Source of the DNA: Actinorhabdospora filicis
GTDB taxonomy: Bacteria; Actinomycetota; Actinomycetes; Mycobacteriales; Micromonosporaceae
Length of the DNA stretch: 64,000 nucleotides
Reading direction: 5' to 3'
Assembly (NCBI RefSeq): GCF_030269765.1
Contig: NZ_BSTX01000007.1
Location: forward strand, 124,001-188,000
Part shown: piece by piece, positions 21,018 to 28,223 of the stretch
Layout: every line of letters begins with the position of its first letter
Position numbering within the stretch: position 1 is the first letter of the stretch
Program-made: the position numbers and the translations under genes
Notes under the pieces: generated by a model
Seen by the model: only the letters and a program-made list of their open reading frames with translations
What the model was told of the DNA's origin: nothing
Database searches by the model: none

Positions 21018-21050
21018 GGGACAGCGCGGCCGAACGGGTCTCGATACCGT
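21018..21050 (+). promoter_or_regulatory. Locus-1-type promoter before Esx pair 1
   Basis: TCCATGGGGGACAGCGCGG around 21011-21029, with GGGACAGCG at 21018-21026, then TACCGT at 21045-21050, 21 nt after GGGACA. The first Esx gene starts 104 nt downstream. Confidence 0.6.
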
Positions 21051-21153
21051 CGAGTCGGTTCCGAGTTCTCGGCTCGCAAGCGCCATGACCTCTGACAAGA
21101 GCAGTGGACCGTCCATAACGGACCCAGGTCGAGACGAATAGAAAGGCACCAGC

Positions 21154-21495
21154 ATGAGCGCACCGCTCGAAGTCGATTTCGAGTCACTGGGTCAAGGCGC
21201 CAGTGACATCCGGACCGCCGTCCACGACGCCGAGGCCCAGATCCAGAAGGTCCGCAAGGAGTGCGAGGACCTCGTGCAGGTCGCCTGGCACGGCCACGCC
21301 TCGCAGGCCTTCAACGAGCTGATGATCCAGTACAACAAGCACGCCACCGACCTCAATGAGGCCCTGGACGGCATCGGCCAGCTGATCGACAAGGTCAGCG
21401 CCAACCACTCCAACACCGACCAGGACCAGAGCACCGTCGTGTCGAACGTCATGGCCGACCTGCAGATCCCCACCGTCACCCCCCTGAGCGCCTGA
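21154..21495 (+). CDS. WXG100 protein, Esx pair 1, first member
   Basis: 113 residues, a helical hairpin protein of the ESAT-6/CFP-10 (WXG100) family. The turn motif is W-H-G (A-W-H-G-H-A-S-Q-A-F). The C-terminal tail after the second helix is longer than usual and could carry the secretion signal. It is probably secreted as a heterodimer with the next gene, 10 bp downstream, through the EccC1 channel. A GAAAGG-type site precedes the ATG. Confidence 0.9.
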   Translation: MSAPLEVDFESLGQGASDIRTAVHDAEAQIQKVRKECEDLVQVAWHGHASQAFNELMIQYNKHATDLNEALDGIGQLIDKVSANHSNTDQDQSTVVSNVMADLQIPTVTPLSA

Positions 21496-21505
21496 GAGGT
21501 TCGCC

Positions 21506-21790
21506 ATGACGCGACTTAAAGTCGACCCCGGCCAGCTGGAGCAGGCCGAGAGCGAGATCAAGGCCGCCGCCGCCCAGCTCGACGGGATCCTCGACGGTCT
21601 CGCCGCGAAGCTGGAGGCCATGGAGTGGCAGGGCCAGGACCAGGCCGCCTACGAGGAGTACAAGGCCAAGTGGGCCAAGGCCACCCAGGGCCTCAACGAG
21701 ACCCTCAACCGCATCGGCGCCACCGTGGGGCAGGCGCGCGAGGAGTACGTCAACACCGAGCTGTACAACGCCAAGCAGTTCCAGGTCTGA
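21506..21790 (+). CDS. WXG100 protein, Esx pair 1, second member
   Basis: 94 residues, WXG100 family with W-Q-G at the helical turn (M-E-W-Q-G-Q-D-Q-A-A-Y). The second helix has Y-E-E-Y and A-R-E-E-Y-V, similar to the Y-x-x-x-[DE] export signal known for T7SS partners. It is co-transcribed with the preceding gene and followed by a terminator. Confidence 0.9.
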   Translation: MTRLKVDPGQLEQAESEIKAAAAQLDGILDGLAAKLEAMEWQGQDQAAYEEYKAKWAKATQGLNETLNRIGATVGQAREEYVNTELYNAKQFQV

Positions 21791-21806
21791 CCCGGCGCTC
21801 ACGCGT

Positions 21807-21837
21807 AAGCCCCCGGACCGTCCCGGCCCGGGGGCTT
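21807..21837. terminator. Terminator after Esx pair 1
   Basis: 10-bp stem AAGCCCCCGG (21807-21816) / CCGGGGGCTT (21828-21837) with an 11-nt loop, between the convergent Esx genes (+) and mycP1 (-). Confidence 0.75.
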
Positions 21838-21848
21838 CATGCCGTCGG

Positions 21849-23042
21849 CTACTCGCCGCGCCAGCCGCGCCGGTTGCCGCGCGGGACGCTGAAGCGGCCC
21901 GCCATCAGCAGCGCGACCAGGACCGCCGCGATCGCCACCGCCGCCAGCGCCCACTGCCGGGTGCGCGTGTACTCGTCGGCGGTCAGTACCGGGGGAGCGG
22001 CCGGTTCCGCGGCCTGGCTGGTCACCTCGGCGGGCAGATCGGCGGTCAGCGCGGCGTAGGGGTTCACCTCGCCGTAGCCGACCAGGTCATCGCGCCGGGC
22101 CGCCGGATGGTTGGCGGTCTCCTCGATGCGGCGCACGATCTGCTTCGCCGACAGGTCCGGGAACCGCTCTCGCAGCAGGGCGGCGGTACCGGCGACGAAG
22201 GGCGCGGCGAAGCTGGTGCCCTTGTCCAGATTGAACTTCTCACCCGTCGAGGCCGGGATGACGATGTTGTCGCCGGGGGCCGCGACGCCCACCCACGGGC
22301 CCGACGAGGAGGAGCTCACCCGCTCGCCGGTCACCGCGTCCACGCCCGCCACCGCGATCAGGCCGTCGATCTCGCCGGCCCAGGCCGCCGGGTACTCGGG
22401 CTTGCCCTGCTGGTCGCCGGAGTTGCCGGAGGCCACCACGACCACGATGTCGGCCTCCGAGGCCCGCTTGACGGCCTCCTTGAGCCGGGGCGAGTCCAAA
22501 GTGGTGGTGATCGACATGTTGATCACGTTCATCTTGTTGGTGACGGCCCACTCGACGCCCTCGGCCAGCCAGTCGGCGGCGCCGGGGTCCGGGCTGGGCT
22601 TCTTCTCGCCCCACACCCGCACCGAGAACAGGTTCGCCGCGGGCGCCACCCCGTAGTAGGTCGACTTCGACGGCGCGTACTGGGCGCCGATGATCCCGGC
22701 GACGCCCGTCCCGTGGCTGGGCAGGTCGCAGTCGGCGCCCTGGCCCCCGCCCGGGCGGCTCTTGTCGACGAGATCGACGCCCTCGACGCGCTTGCCGCCG
22801 AAGACGGGGTGCGCGGCGACGCCGGAGTCGATGACCGCGACGTTCACGCCCGCGCCGGTGGCCAGCGCGAAGGCGCGCTTGAGGCCCAGTCGGGTCTGCT
22901 GCACCGGCTCGGGACCCGGATCCAGACTGCCCTCGACCCCGGGACACGCCGCGAAGGCCGCCGAGGGCCCGATGAGGACGCCGGGCGCGAGTACCAGGAG
23001 TGCGGCCGCCGCGCGGACGGCCAGGCGCTTGAGGAGCGGCAT
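21849..23042 (-). CDS. mycP: Mycosin MycP1, subtilisin-like T7SS protease
   Basis: 397 residues. Signal peptide (about 1-32), subtilase domain with Asp72 (A-V-I-D-S-G-V), His110 (S-H-G-T-G) and Ser277 (G-T-S-F-A-A-P), then a C-terminal membrane helix with a basic tail. Cys33 and Cys105 probably form the disulfide that ties the N-terminal extension to the catalytic face. Mycosins sit in the membrane with an outward active site and are needed for ESX complex stability. The ATG at 23042 is chosen because the signal peptide starts there and a TACTGT -10 box lies 7 nt before it, which implies a leaderless mRNA. Confidence 0.93.
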   Translation of the reverse strand: MPLLKRLAVRAAAALLVLAPGVLIGPSAAFAACPGVEGSLDPGPEPVQQTRLGLKRAFALATGAGVNVAVIDSGVAAHPVFGGKRVEGVDLVDKSRPGGGQGADCDLPSHGTGVAGIIGAQYAPSKSTYYGVAPAANLFSVRVWGEKKPSPDPGAADWLAEGVEWAVTNKMNVINMSITTTLDSPRLKEAVKRASEADIVVVVASGNSGDQQGKPEYPAAWAGEIDGLIAVAGVDAVTGERVSSSSSGPWVGVAAPGDNIVIPASTGEKFNLDKGTSFAAPFVAGTAALLRERFPDLSAKQIVRRIEETANHPAARRDDLVGYGEVNPYAALTADLPAEVTSQAAEPAAPPVLTADEYTRTRQWALAAVAIAAVLVALLMAGRFSVPRGNRRGWRGE

Positions 23043-23048
23043 GGCCTC

Positions 23049-23081
23049 ACAGTAGAGAAACCGGCCGTTCCGCGCTGTCCC
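23049..23081 (-). promoter_or_regulatory. Locus-1-type promoter, leaderless mycP1
   Basis: Minus strand GGGACAGCG (23081-23073) and TACTGT (23054-23049), 21 nt after GGGACA. The predicted start site is at or beside the mycP1 ATG (23042). Confidence 0.6.
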
Positions 23082-23094
23082 ATGGACAGCGCGG
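23070..23094. repeat. 11-bp perfect dyad around the mycP1 promoter box
   Basis: CCGCGCTGTCC (23070-23080) and GGACAGCGCGG (23084-23094) are perfect inverted repeats around CAT. Each arm contains the GGACAGCGCGG part of the locus-1 element, so this may be a dimeric regulator site; it could also be a weak hairpin after the 23704/23099 genes. Confidence 0.5.
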
Positions 23095-23098
23095 CCGG

Positions 23099-23707
23099 TC
23101 ACTCCGCCGGCAGCCGCTCCAGCAGCGCCATCGCGATCAGCATCGCCGTCTGCGCCTGGTTCTGCGGCGGGTCGGCCATCGACACCGTCAGCTCCAGCAC
23201 GTGCGGCCCGACCCGTGCGACCAGGACGCTCCGGTCCTCGCCCGCCGCCCACACCGCCTCGTCGCCGACGCCGACGCCGACGCCGACCAGCGGGACGGGC
23301 GTCACGCCGGTCGTGCCCCGCGCACCGTCGACCTTGTCGCGGTAGTCCTCGGCGGCCTCGCCGAGCGCCGTCTCACCCGACGACACGTACAGCGGCCGCT
23401 GCGCCTCCACGCGCAGCAGCGACTCCCCGGCCCGCCACTCGCAGCGGGTGGAGTCGCGGTCCAGCGTGCGGTCGTCCAGTGTGGACGCCGCGAGGACCTT
23501 CGCGGCCAGCGGCGTCAGCTCGGCGCACACGTCGGGATAGGCCGGGTCCAGGTCGTCCGGCGCCTCCGGGACCGCGTAGGCCCGGATCACCAGCAGCGCC
23601 ACCGCGCACAGCGGCAGCAGCCACAGGATCGCCCGCGTCAGTCCACGGTGGACCGGGTTCGCCGAGCGTGGCCGCTCCCGCGCCAGCCACACCAGCAGGG
23701 CCCTCAC
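23099..23707 (-). CDS. Membrane-anchored unknown protein, T7SS-associated
   Basis: 202 residues. One N-terminal membrane helix (about 28-47, A-I-L-W-L-L-P-L-C-A-V-A-L-L-V-I) and an outside domain with two Cys (about 60 and 88) that probably pair. The fold may resemble DUF3558-like lipoprotein domains, as does its upstream neighbour; I do not recognise the family. The start overlaps the stop of that neighbour by 4 bp, so the two are translationally coupled, and mycP1 lies downstream. Confidence 0.7.
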   Translation of the reverse strand: MRALLVWLARERPRSANPVHRGLTRAILWLLPLCAVALLVIRAYAVPEAPDDLDPAYPDVCAELTPLAAKVLAASTLDDRTLDRDSTRCEWRAGESLLRVEAQRPLYVSSGETALGEAAEDYRDKVDGARGTTGVTPVPLVGVGVGVGDEAVWAAGEDRSVLVARVGPHVLELTVSMADPPQNQAQTAMLIAMALLERLPAE

Positions 23708-24249
23708 AGCGCCACCCGCACACGCCGGGCGGCCTCGGCCGCTCGTGTCACCGCGTCCGAGGTGGTCGGCTGCTTGTCGTAGACCTCCACCAGCACCACC
23801 AGGTCACCGGCGCGGAAACCGACCACGCCGGAGTGGTCGCCGTAGCTCGCCCGCTCGGCGGTGAAGGAGCCCTCGCCGAAGTCGCCGGGGGACACCGCCA
23901 CCTCCTTCTCCACGTCCTGCCGCAGCTCGGTGAGCCGCGCCGGGGCGTCCCAGAAGTCGCGGGCGAAGACGGTCACCGAGACCCGCCCGGTCACCCCGGA
24001 GACGTGCCACTCGCAGTGGCGCGCGTTCTCCTCGTCGTCCACATAGAACACCGGCGCCGGGCCCTGGATGCCGACGGCGGCGCCCAGGTCCTGCGGCAGC
24101 GCCGAGCAGTCCGGCGGCACCGGTGGATCGGCCGCCCGCCACACCACGACCACGCCCGCCAGGATCACCGCGACCACCGCGGCCAGGACCACCAGCCGGG
24201 TGACCAGGCCCAGGGCCGTGGACGGCCGCCGCGTCACCTCGTCGTTCAC
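23704..24249 (-). CDS. Membrane-anchored unknown protein, T7SS-associated
   Basis: 181 residues from the GTG at 24249. One N-terminal membrane helix (about 17-38) and an outside domain with two Cys (C-S-A-L-P and H-C-E-W). The placing of the Cys and the W after the second Cys (C-E-W) match the 23099 protein, so these look like ancient tandem duplicates. Four-base overlaps on both sides (24246-24249 and 23704-23707) show a three-gene coupled operon with the DUF4126-like gene. Function unknown. Confidence 0.7.
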   Translation of the reverse strand: MNDEVTRRPSTALGLVTRLVVLAAVVAVILAGVVVVWRAADPPVPPDCSALPQDLGAAVGIQGPAPVFYVDDEENARHCEWHVSGVTGRVSVTVFARDFWDAPARLTELRQDVEKEVAVSPGDFGEGSFTAERASYGDHSGVVGFRAGDLVVLVEVYDKQPTTSDAVTRAAEAARRVRVAL

Positions 24250-24842
24250 GCCGCCGCCGTCCGGGCCGCGAGCTTGCGCGCCCTGCGCCGCCGGATCCGC
24301 CGCACGAAGCGGTAGCCGATGAAGGCGAACAGCGCCAGGAACACCACGACCAGGATCGGCGCGAAGATCGCCACCAGGCTCATCCCGAGCGAGCCGCCGT
24401 CCTCGACGGTGCTCACCACGGGGGCGCCCACGCCCGCGGTGGTCGCGTTGACCACCGGCCGGGCCAGCGCCTTGACCGCGTGCACGCCCAGCGCGCAGAC
24501 GATACCGGCCAGCCAGCCGATCCACGGCCGGTCGGCCAGCCACGAGTCGGCCTCACCGGCGGCGGCCGTCGCGCTGAACACCGCGCCGCCCGAGGCCGGG
24601 CGGATCGCGGTCTGGATCACGTCGTTGACGTGGTCGACCACGGGGATCTTGTCCACCACGATCTCCACGAGCAGCAGCACCGAGAACAGCCCGATCGCCC
24701 ACCACGCGCCCATCCACTCGTTCCCGGCCGGCAGCGCGACCCGGTCGGTGACGTGCGAGGCGAGCCCCACCACCAGCAGCGGGATGTAGGCGTTGAATCC
24801 GGCCGCCGAGGACAGCCCCAGGCCGGTCAGCGCGGCGAACAT
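24246..24842 (-). CDS. DUF4126-like multi-pass membrane protein
   Basis: 198 residues with about four membrane segments. The N-terminus (F-A-A-L-T-G-L-G-L-S-S-A-A-G-F-N-A-Y-I-P) and the V-E-x-x-x-D-K-I-P-x-x-D segment are typical of the DUF4126 family, which has no known activity. A GAAGGGA site precedes the ATG at 24842. It is the first gene of a coupled minus-strand trio. It may be a housekeeping gene next to the T7SS locus rather than part of it. Confidence 0.75.
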   Translation of the reverse strand: MFAALTGLGLSSAAGFNAYIPLLVVGLASHVTDRVALPAGNEWMGAWWAIGLFSVLLLVEIVVDKIPVVDHVNDVIQTAIRPASGGAVFSATAAAGEADSWLADRPWIGWLAGIVCALGVHAVKALARPVVNATTAGVGAPVVSTVEDGGSLGMSLVAIFAPILVVVFLALFAFIGYRFVRRIRRRRARKLAARTAAA

Positions 24843-24914
24843 CGGCCGGTCCCTTCGACGCCGTACGGTGCGGACGCCTGGAGAGTACGCGACGCCGTCA
24901 AGGCGTCACCGGGC

Positions 24915-25346
24915 TCACCAGCGCGGCTGCTCCCGTTTGAAGCGCTCGCGCATTTCCTCCGGCATGGCGTCGTCGACCATCTTCATCACGTCCATCCCGG
25001 CGAGCTTGTCGGCCATCGCCGCCATCTGCCGGGCGTGCTCGGCCTGCGCGCGGTGGATCGCGTCCAGCACCGAGCGGCCGATCGAGGCGGGGTGACCCAT
25101 CGCGGAGTCGTCGATGTCGACGCGCGAGACCGAGCCGTCGTCGTCGAGGACCACCAGGACCAGCCCGTCCTCCGAGCGGCCCTCGGCGACCAGCGCGCCG
25201 GTCTCGGCGCGCGCGTCCTCGAAGGCCTTCAGGGTCGCGTTGGCCTGATCGAGCATCTTTCCCAGCGCGCGGCGCAGCTCGTCGGCGTCCTCCAGGCTCC
25301 GGCCGCGATTGTCCTTGCCGAAACCGGCGAGCGGGTTGTCCACCAT
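24915..25346 (-). CDS. YbaB/EbfC-like protein 1
   Basis: 143 residues. N-terminal helix with M-L-D-Q-A-N-A-T-L-K-A-F, a central strand region G-L-V-L-V-V-L-D-D-D-G-S-V-S-R-V-D-I and a C-terminal helix, as in YbaB/EbfC nucleoid-associated proteins. ESX loci of mycobacteria also carry a YbaB-like protein (EspL), so a T7SS role is possible. A GGAGGAG site overlaps the end of the upstream gene (2-bp gap). Together with that gene it forms a YbaB pair. Confidence 0.65.
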   Translation of the reverse strand: MVDNPLAGFGKDNRGRSLEDADELRRALGKMLDQANATLKAFEDARAETGALVAEGRSEDGLVLVVLDDDGSVSRVDIDDSAMGHPASIGRSVLDAIHRAQAEHARQMAAMADKLAGMDVMKMVDDAMPEEMRERFKREQPRW

Positions 25347-25348
25347 GA

Positions 25349-25708
25349 CTACTGCTCCTCCGCCAGATCGCGCTCGTTGCGTTCGCGCAGCCGCCGCAGC
25401 TCCTCGGCCGTCGGCAGCGACGTCGACACCTCCGGCGCCGGGCCGCCCATGACCTCCGACAGGCGCGCGGTCAGTTCCACGCCCATCGCGCGGTTGGCCT
25501 CGCGCAGCTGCGCCACGATCAGCTCACCGAGCTCGCGCGCGGTGTACTTGCCCGCCCGCCCGGTCACCTCCACGTCGTGGACGGCGCCACCCGGCCCGAC
25601 CACGACCTTCACGGCGTAGTCGGCGCTGCTGCTCTCCGCCCGGGCCTCGGCGACGATCCGCTGGATCTCACCCGCCCGGTTCTGCATGTCCCGGCCGAAA
25701 TCGGCCAT
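25349..25708 (-). CDS. YbaB/EbfC-like protein 2
   Basis: 119 residues. Helix (Q-N-R-A-G-E-I-Q-R-I), then strands with V-V-V-G-P-G-G-A-V-H-D-V-E-V, then a long helix, as in YbaB/EbfC proteins. The ATG at 25708 is preferred to 25717 because GGAGG lies 9 nt before it; it touches the 25717 ATG. It may form a heterodimer with the 24915 product (inference). It lies 16 bp downstream of the unknown 25725 gene in the same operon. Confidence 0.65.
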   Translation of the reverse strand: MADFGRDMQNRAGEIQRIVAEARAESSSADYAVKVVVGPGGAVHDVEVTGRAGKYTARELGELIVAQLREANRAMGVELTARLSEVMGGPAPEVSTSLPTAEELRRLRERNERDLAEEQ

Positions 25709-25724
25709 GATCACCATCCTCCGT

Positions 25725-26729
25725 TCACCACAGCCGCATCGCGGTCGCGAAGACCGTGGTCGCGTACTCGTCCAGCGCCGGACCGGCCGCGCGCGGCCGC
25801 AACGTCACCGACACGTGGTAGCGCAGCTCGGTCACCTTCCCCGCCCGCACCCGCGCCTCGGCGGTCTTGAGGCCCATGGCCAGATCCACCACCGTGTCCC
25901 CGTCCACCAGCGACGCCGCCGGCGCCGTGGAGTCCAGCACGACCTCGTGGACGCCCTCGGGCACCGGCACCAGCCATGAACCCCACGGCAGCGTCCGCGT
26001 CCGCCCGGCCACCGCCAGGGTGAACGGCGCCACCCACGGACGATGGGCCAGCGGCGCGGGCTCGCCGAGCGTCAGCCACGCCGAGGTCAGTGCGGTCGCG
26101 TCGCCACCGGCGGCGACCAGCGCGTCCAGCCGGTCACGGCTGTTCGGGGCGATCGCGAAACGCGCGCGCACCAGCACACCACCGTGGCCGCCGGGCAGCT
26201 CCGGGACCGCGCGCGAACCCGGGTCCAGCAGGAACACGCCGTCCACCGGCACCGGCGCCGCGCCCCGGCCCAGCAGCCGCGCGAACAGACCCGGCCGCTC
26301 GGCCGTCCGGCCACGCGGGCCGAGCGCGGCCTCGTCCTCGCCGCTGTCGAAGCGGTTCGGCCACAGATGCGCGTAATCGAGCTCGACGGCACCCCGCTCG
26401 GGCACCTCGACCACCCGGCACACCCGCGACACACCCGCCTGCACCTCGACCACGCGAGGCCCCGACGGCAGTGACACGCGTGCGTGCCCCCAGCCCTGGA
26501 GGGCCGGACGGCCGTCCACCAGCACCACCGGCGCCTGCGGGCGCGGCACCCGCACCCGGTCCCGGTAGGCGAACTCGACGCCCGCCGAACGGGTGTCGCG
26601 CCGACCGCCCAGACGCAGATCGAGGATCCCCTCGCCCGCGGCCGCCGTGTCCGCGCCGAACCGGTAGGGGGACGCCGGATGCGCCGACACCTCCCAGCCC
26701 GGCGACGGTGGCGACCACTGCGCCGTCAC
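25725..26729 (-). CDS. Unknown beta-rich protein in T7SS island
   Basis: 334 residues, no signal peptide or membrane segment. The composition (many Val, Pro, Arg and Gly; few Lys) and alternating hydrophobic residues suggest two or more beta-sandwich modules, with V-V-L-V-D-G-R-P-A and G-S-W-L-V-P-V-P-E-G-V-H-E-V stretches like Ig or PEGA-type ligand-binding repeats. I do not recognise a family. The GTG start overlaps the stop of the 26726 gene (4 bp), so it is coupled to the WXG-like substrate and may be its chaperone or partner. Confidence 0.65.
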   Translation of the reverse strand: MTAQWSPPSPGWEVSAHPASPYRFGADTAAAGEGILDLRLGGRRDTRSAGVEFAYRDRVRVPRPQAPVVLVDGRPALQGWGHARVSLPSGPRVVEVQAGVSRVCRVVEVPERGAVELDYAHLWPNRFDSGEDEAALGPRGRTAERPGLFARLLGRGAAPVPVDGVFLLDPGSRAVPELPGGHGGVLVRARFAIAPNSRDRLDALVAAGGDATALTSAWLTLGEPAPLAHRPWVAPFTLAVAGRTRTLPWGSWLVPVPEGVHEVVLDSTAPAASLVDGDTVVDLAMGLKTAEARVRAGKVTELRYHVSVTLRPRAAGPALDEYATTVFATAMRLW

Positions 26730-27673
26730 TGCATGGAATCCGTGACGGCGGTCGAGTCGGAGCTCCCGGCGGCGTTGATGCCCTTCTGGACCACGCCCGG
26801 CAGCGTCTTCACGATCGCGAAGACCGCGCCGCCGCCCTTGCCCAGCACCTCACCGAGCCGCACGACCAGCTTCAGGATCTTGGCGAAGATGTTGGCGCCC
26901 CGGTTGGCGAAGGACATGATCCGCACCATCGCCCGCGAGTACGCCATCAGCGTGTTGGCGATGAACGCCGCGAAGGACGCCCCGAAACTCACCGCCGCCG
27001 TCGACGTCGCCACCGCCCAGGCGATGAGGCGCTCGCCGATGAAGCCGCCGATGATGGTCTTGATGACGTCCTGGAGGATCGAGGCGACGGCCTTGGCGGC
27101 CTCCATGACGCCCAGGACCCAGTTGATCTGCTGGTTGACGTCGACGATCGCCGCCGACAGCTGCCCGAGGCGCCGCTTGGCGATGGCCGCGGCCTCCCCG
27201 TCCCACTGGGACAGGTCGGTGCTGGCCGCCTCCTGGACCTCCTTGGCGAGGGGTTCGAGGGAGTCGATGACCGCGCTCCACTTCTTGCCCTCGTCCTCCA
27301 TGCGCTCGGGATTGCCCGTCGCCATGCCGAGGATGTCCTCCAGCGGCTGCACGAAGTCGATGAGGACGCCCAGCCCGGCCGCCGCCAGCCAACCGATCGG
27401 GTCGGCGATCATGCCGCCGACGTTTCCGGCGAAGTCGGTGATCTGGACGCCGATCTCCATCAGGCTGCCCGGGATCTCCTTGCCCTCGGACAGATTCCCG
27501 ATGTTCTCGCTGATCTTGTCGATCTGCGCATAGGCCCAGATGTTGTCCTTGAGCCCGTCGAGGCTCTCGACGTAGCTGTTACGGCTTCCCCAGTCACCCG
27601 ACAGCATCGAGCCGTCGTCATTGACCTTGTCGTAGTCCTTGTGCTTGGTGATGTCGGGGGACTCGTCGCCCAC
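26726..27673 (-). CDS. WXG-like protein, large member of module 3
   Basis: 315 residues, mostly helical. A W-D-G turn (L-S-Q-W-D-G-E-A-A-A-I-A) lies at about 156-158, between long amphipathic helices. Hydrophobic stretches around 200-245 could insert in membranes. It ends with a short Ser/Asp tail and lacks the TWLTED tag. The start is GTG at 27673 with CAGGAG 8 nt before it. It is preceded by a 108-residue partner, 27 bp upstream. Probable T7SS substrate; a pore-forming or scaffold role cannot be judged. Confidence 0.65.
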   Translation of the reverse strand: MGDESPDITKHKDYDKVNDDGSMLSGDWGSRNSYVESLDGLKDNIWAYAQIDKISENIGNLSEGKEIPGSLMEIGVQITDFAGNVGGMIADPIGWLAAAGLGVLIDFVQPLEDILGMATGNPERMEDEGKKWSAVIDSLEPLAKEVQEAASTDLSQWDGEAAAIAKRRLGQLSAAIVDVNQQINWVLGVMEAAKAVASILQDVIKTIIGGFIGERLIAWAVATSTAAVSFGASFAAFIANTLMAYSRAMVRIMSFANRGANIFAKILKLVVRLGEVLGKGGGAVFAIVKTLPGVVQKGINAAGSSDSTAVTDSMQ

Positions 27674-27700
27674 GGTGGGAACTCCTGTCGGGGGTGGCGG

Positions 27701-28027
27701 TTAGCTGGGCTTCTTGCCGTCGAGGCGCCGCTGGATGATGTCCATCGTCGCGGTGGTGTCCTCTTCGCGCTGCTTGTACTGCGCGGCGCACTCATTGATG
27801 CGCGTGGCATTGGCGTTCAGCGCCTCGGTCAGATCCTTGAGGTGGGTGTGGATCTGCTCGGCCAGCGGGAAGTAGCCCGCGGCCAGCGGCGAACCGAACA
27901 GGCCCCAGATGAACCACTCCGGGTCGGCGTCCTTGGCGACCGTGGCGATGTCGGAGCTGTTGTCCGACAGTCGCTTCAAGCGCCCTTCGGCGGCGGTCAT
28001 ACCGGCGAAGTCGACGTGGAAAGACAT
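27701..28027 (-). CDS. Small helical partner protein (module 3)
   Basis: 108 residues from the ATG at 28027, which follows a GGAAGAGG site. Two helices flank D-P-E-W-F-I-W-G-L-F-G, an aromatic loop in the place of a WXG turn. The C-terminal helix contains Q-Y-K-Q-R-E-E-D, resembling a Y-x-x-x-[DE] export signal. It is the first gene of a five-gene minus-strand unit (to 24915) with a good promoter. Confidence 0.7.
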   Translation of the reverse strand: MSFHVDFAGMTAAEGRLKRLSDNSSDIATVAKDADPEWFIWGLFGSPLAAGYFPLAEQIHTHLKDLTEALNANATRINECAAQYKQREEDTTATMDIIQRRLDGKKPS

Positions 28028-28129
28028 TGCAGAGCCTCTTCCAGAAGGGTGACGGTGACCGATCACGGACATGGCGGGACTGACCTGGCCGTCCCGCCTG
28101 CCGGGCCCATGATCGGCGGCCTTCCGGGC

Positions 28130-28159
28130 ATCCTAAAGGAATTGATCAACGAGTGTGAA
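28130..28159 (-). promoter_or_regulatory. Promoter of the 28.0-24.9 kb operon
   Basis: Minus strand TTCACA (28159-28154), 18-nt spacer, TAGGAT (28135-28130): a near-consensus sigma-70 promoter. Inside the spacer, TTGATC (28149-28144) lies 8 nt upstream of TAGGAT and matches the element shared by loci 2 and 3. The local DNA is AT-rich. The first gene starts about 103 nt downstream. Confidence 0.7.
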
Positions 28160-28223
28160 GTCCAGCCGAATAATTCCCGTCGGTTTTGTGGCCGGACGGA
28201 GTCCTCTGGGGTCGAATCGGCCC

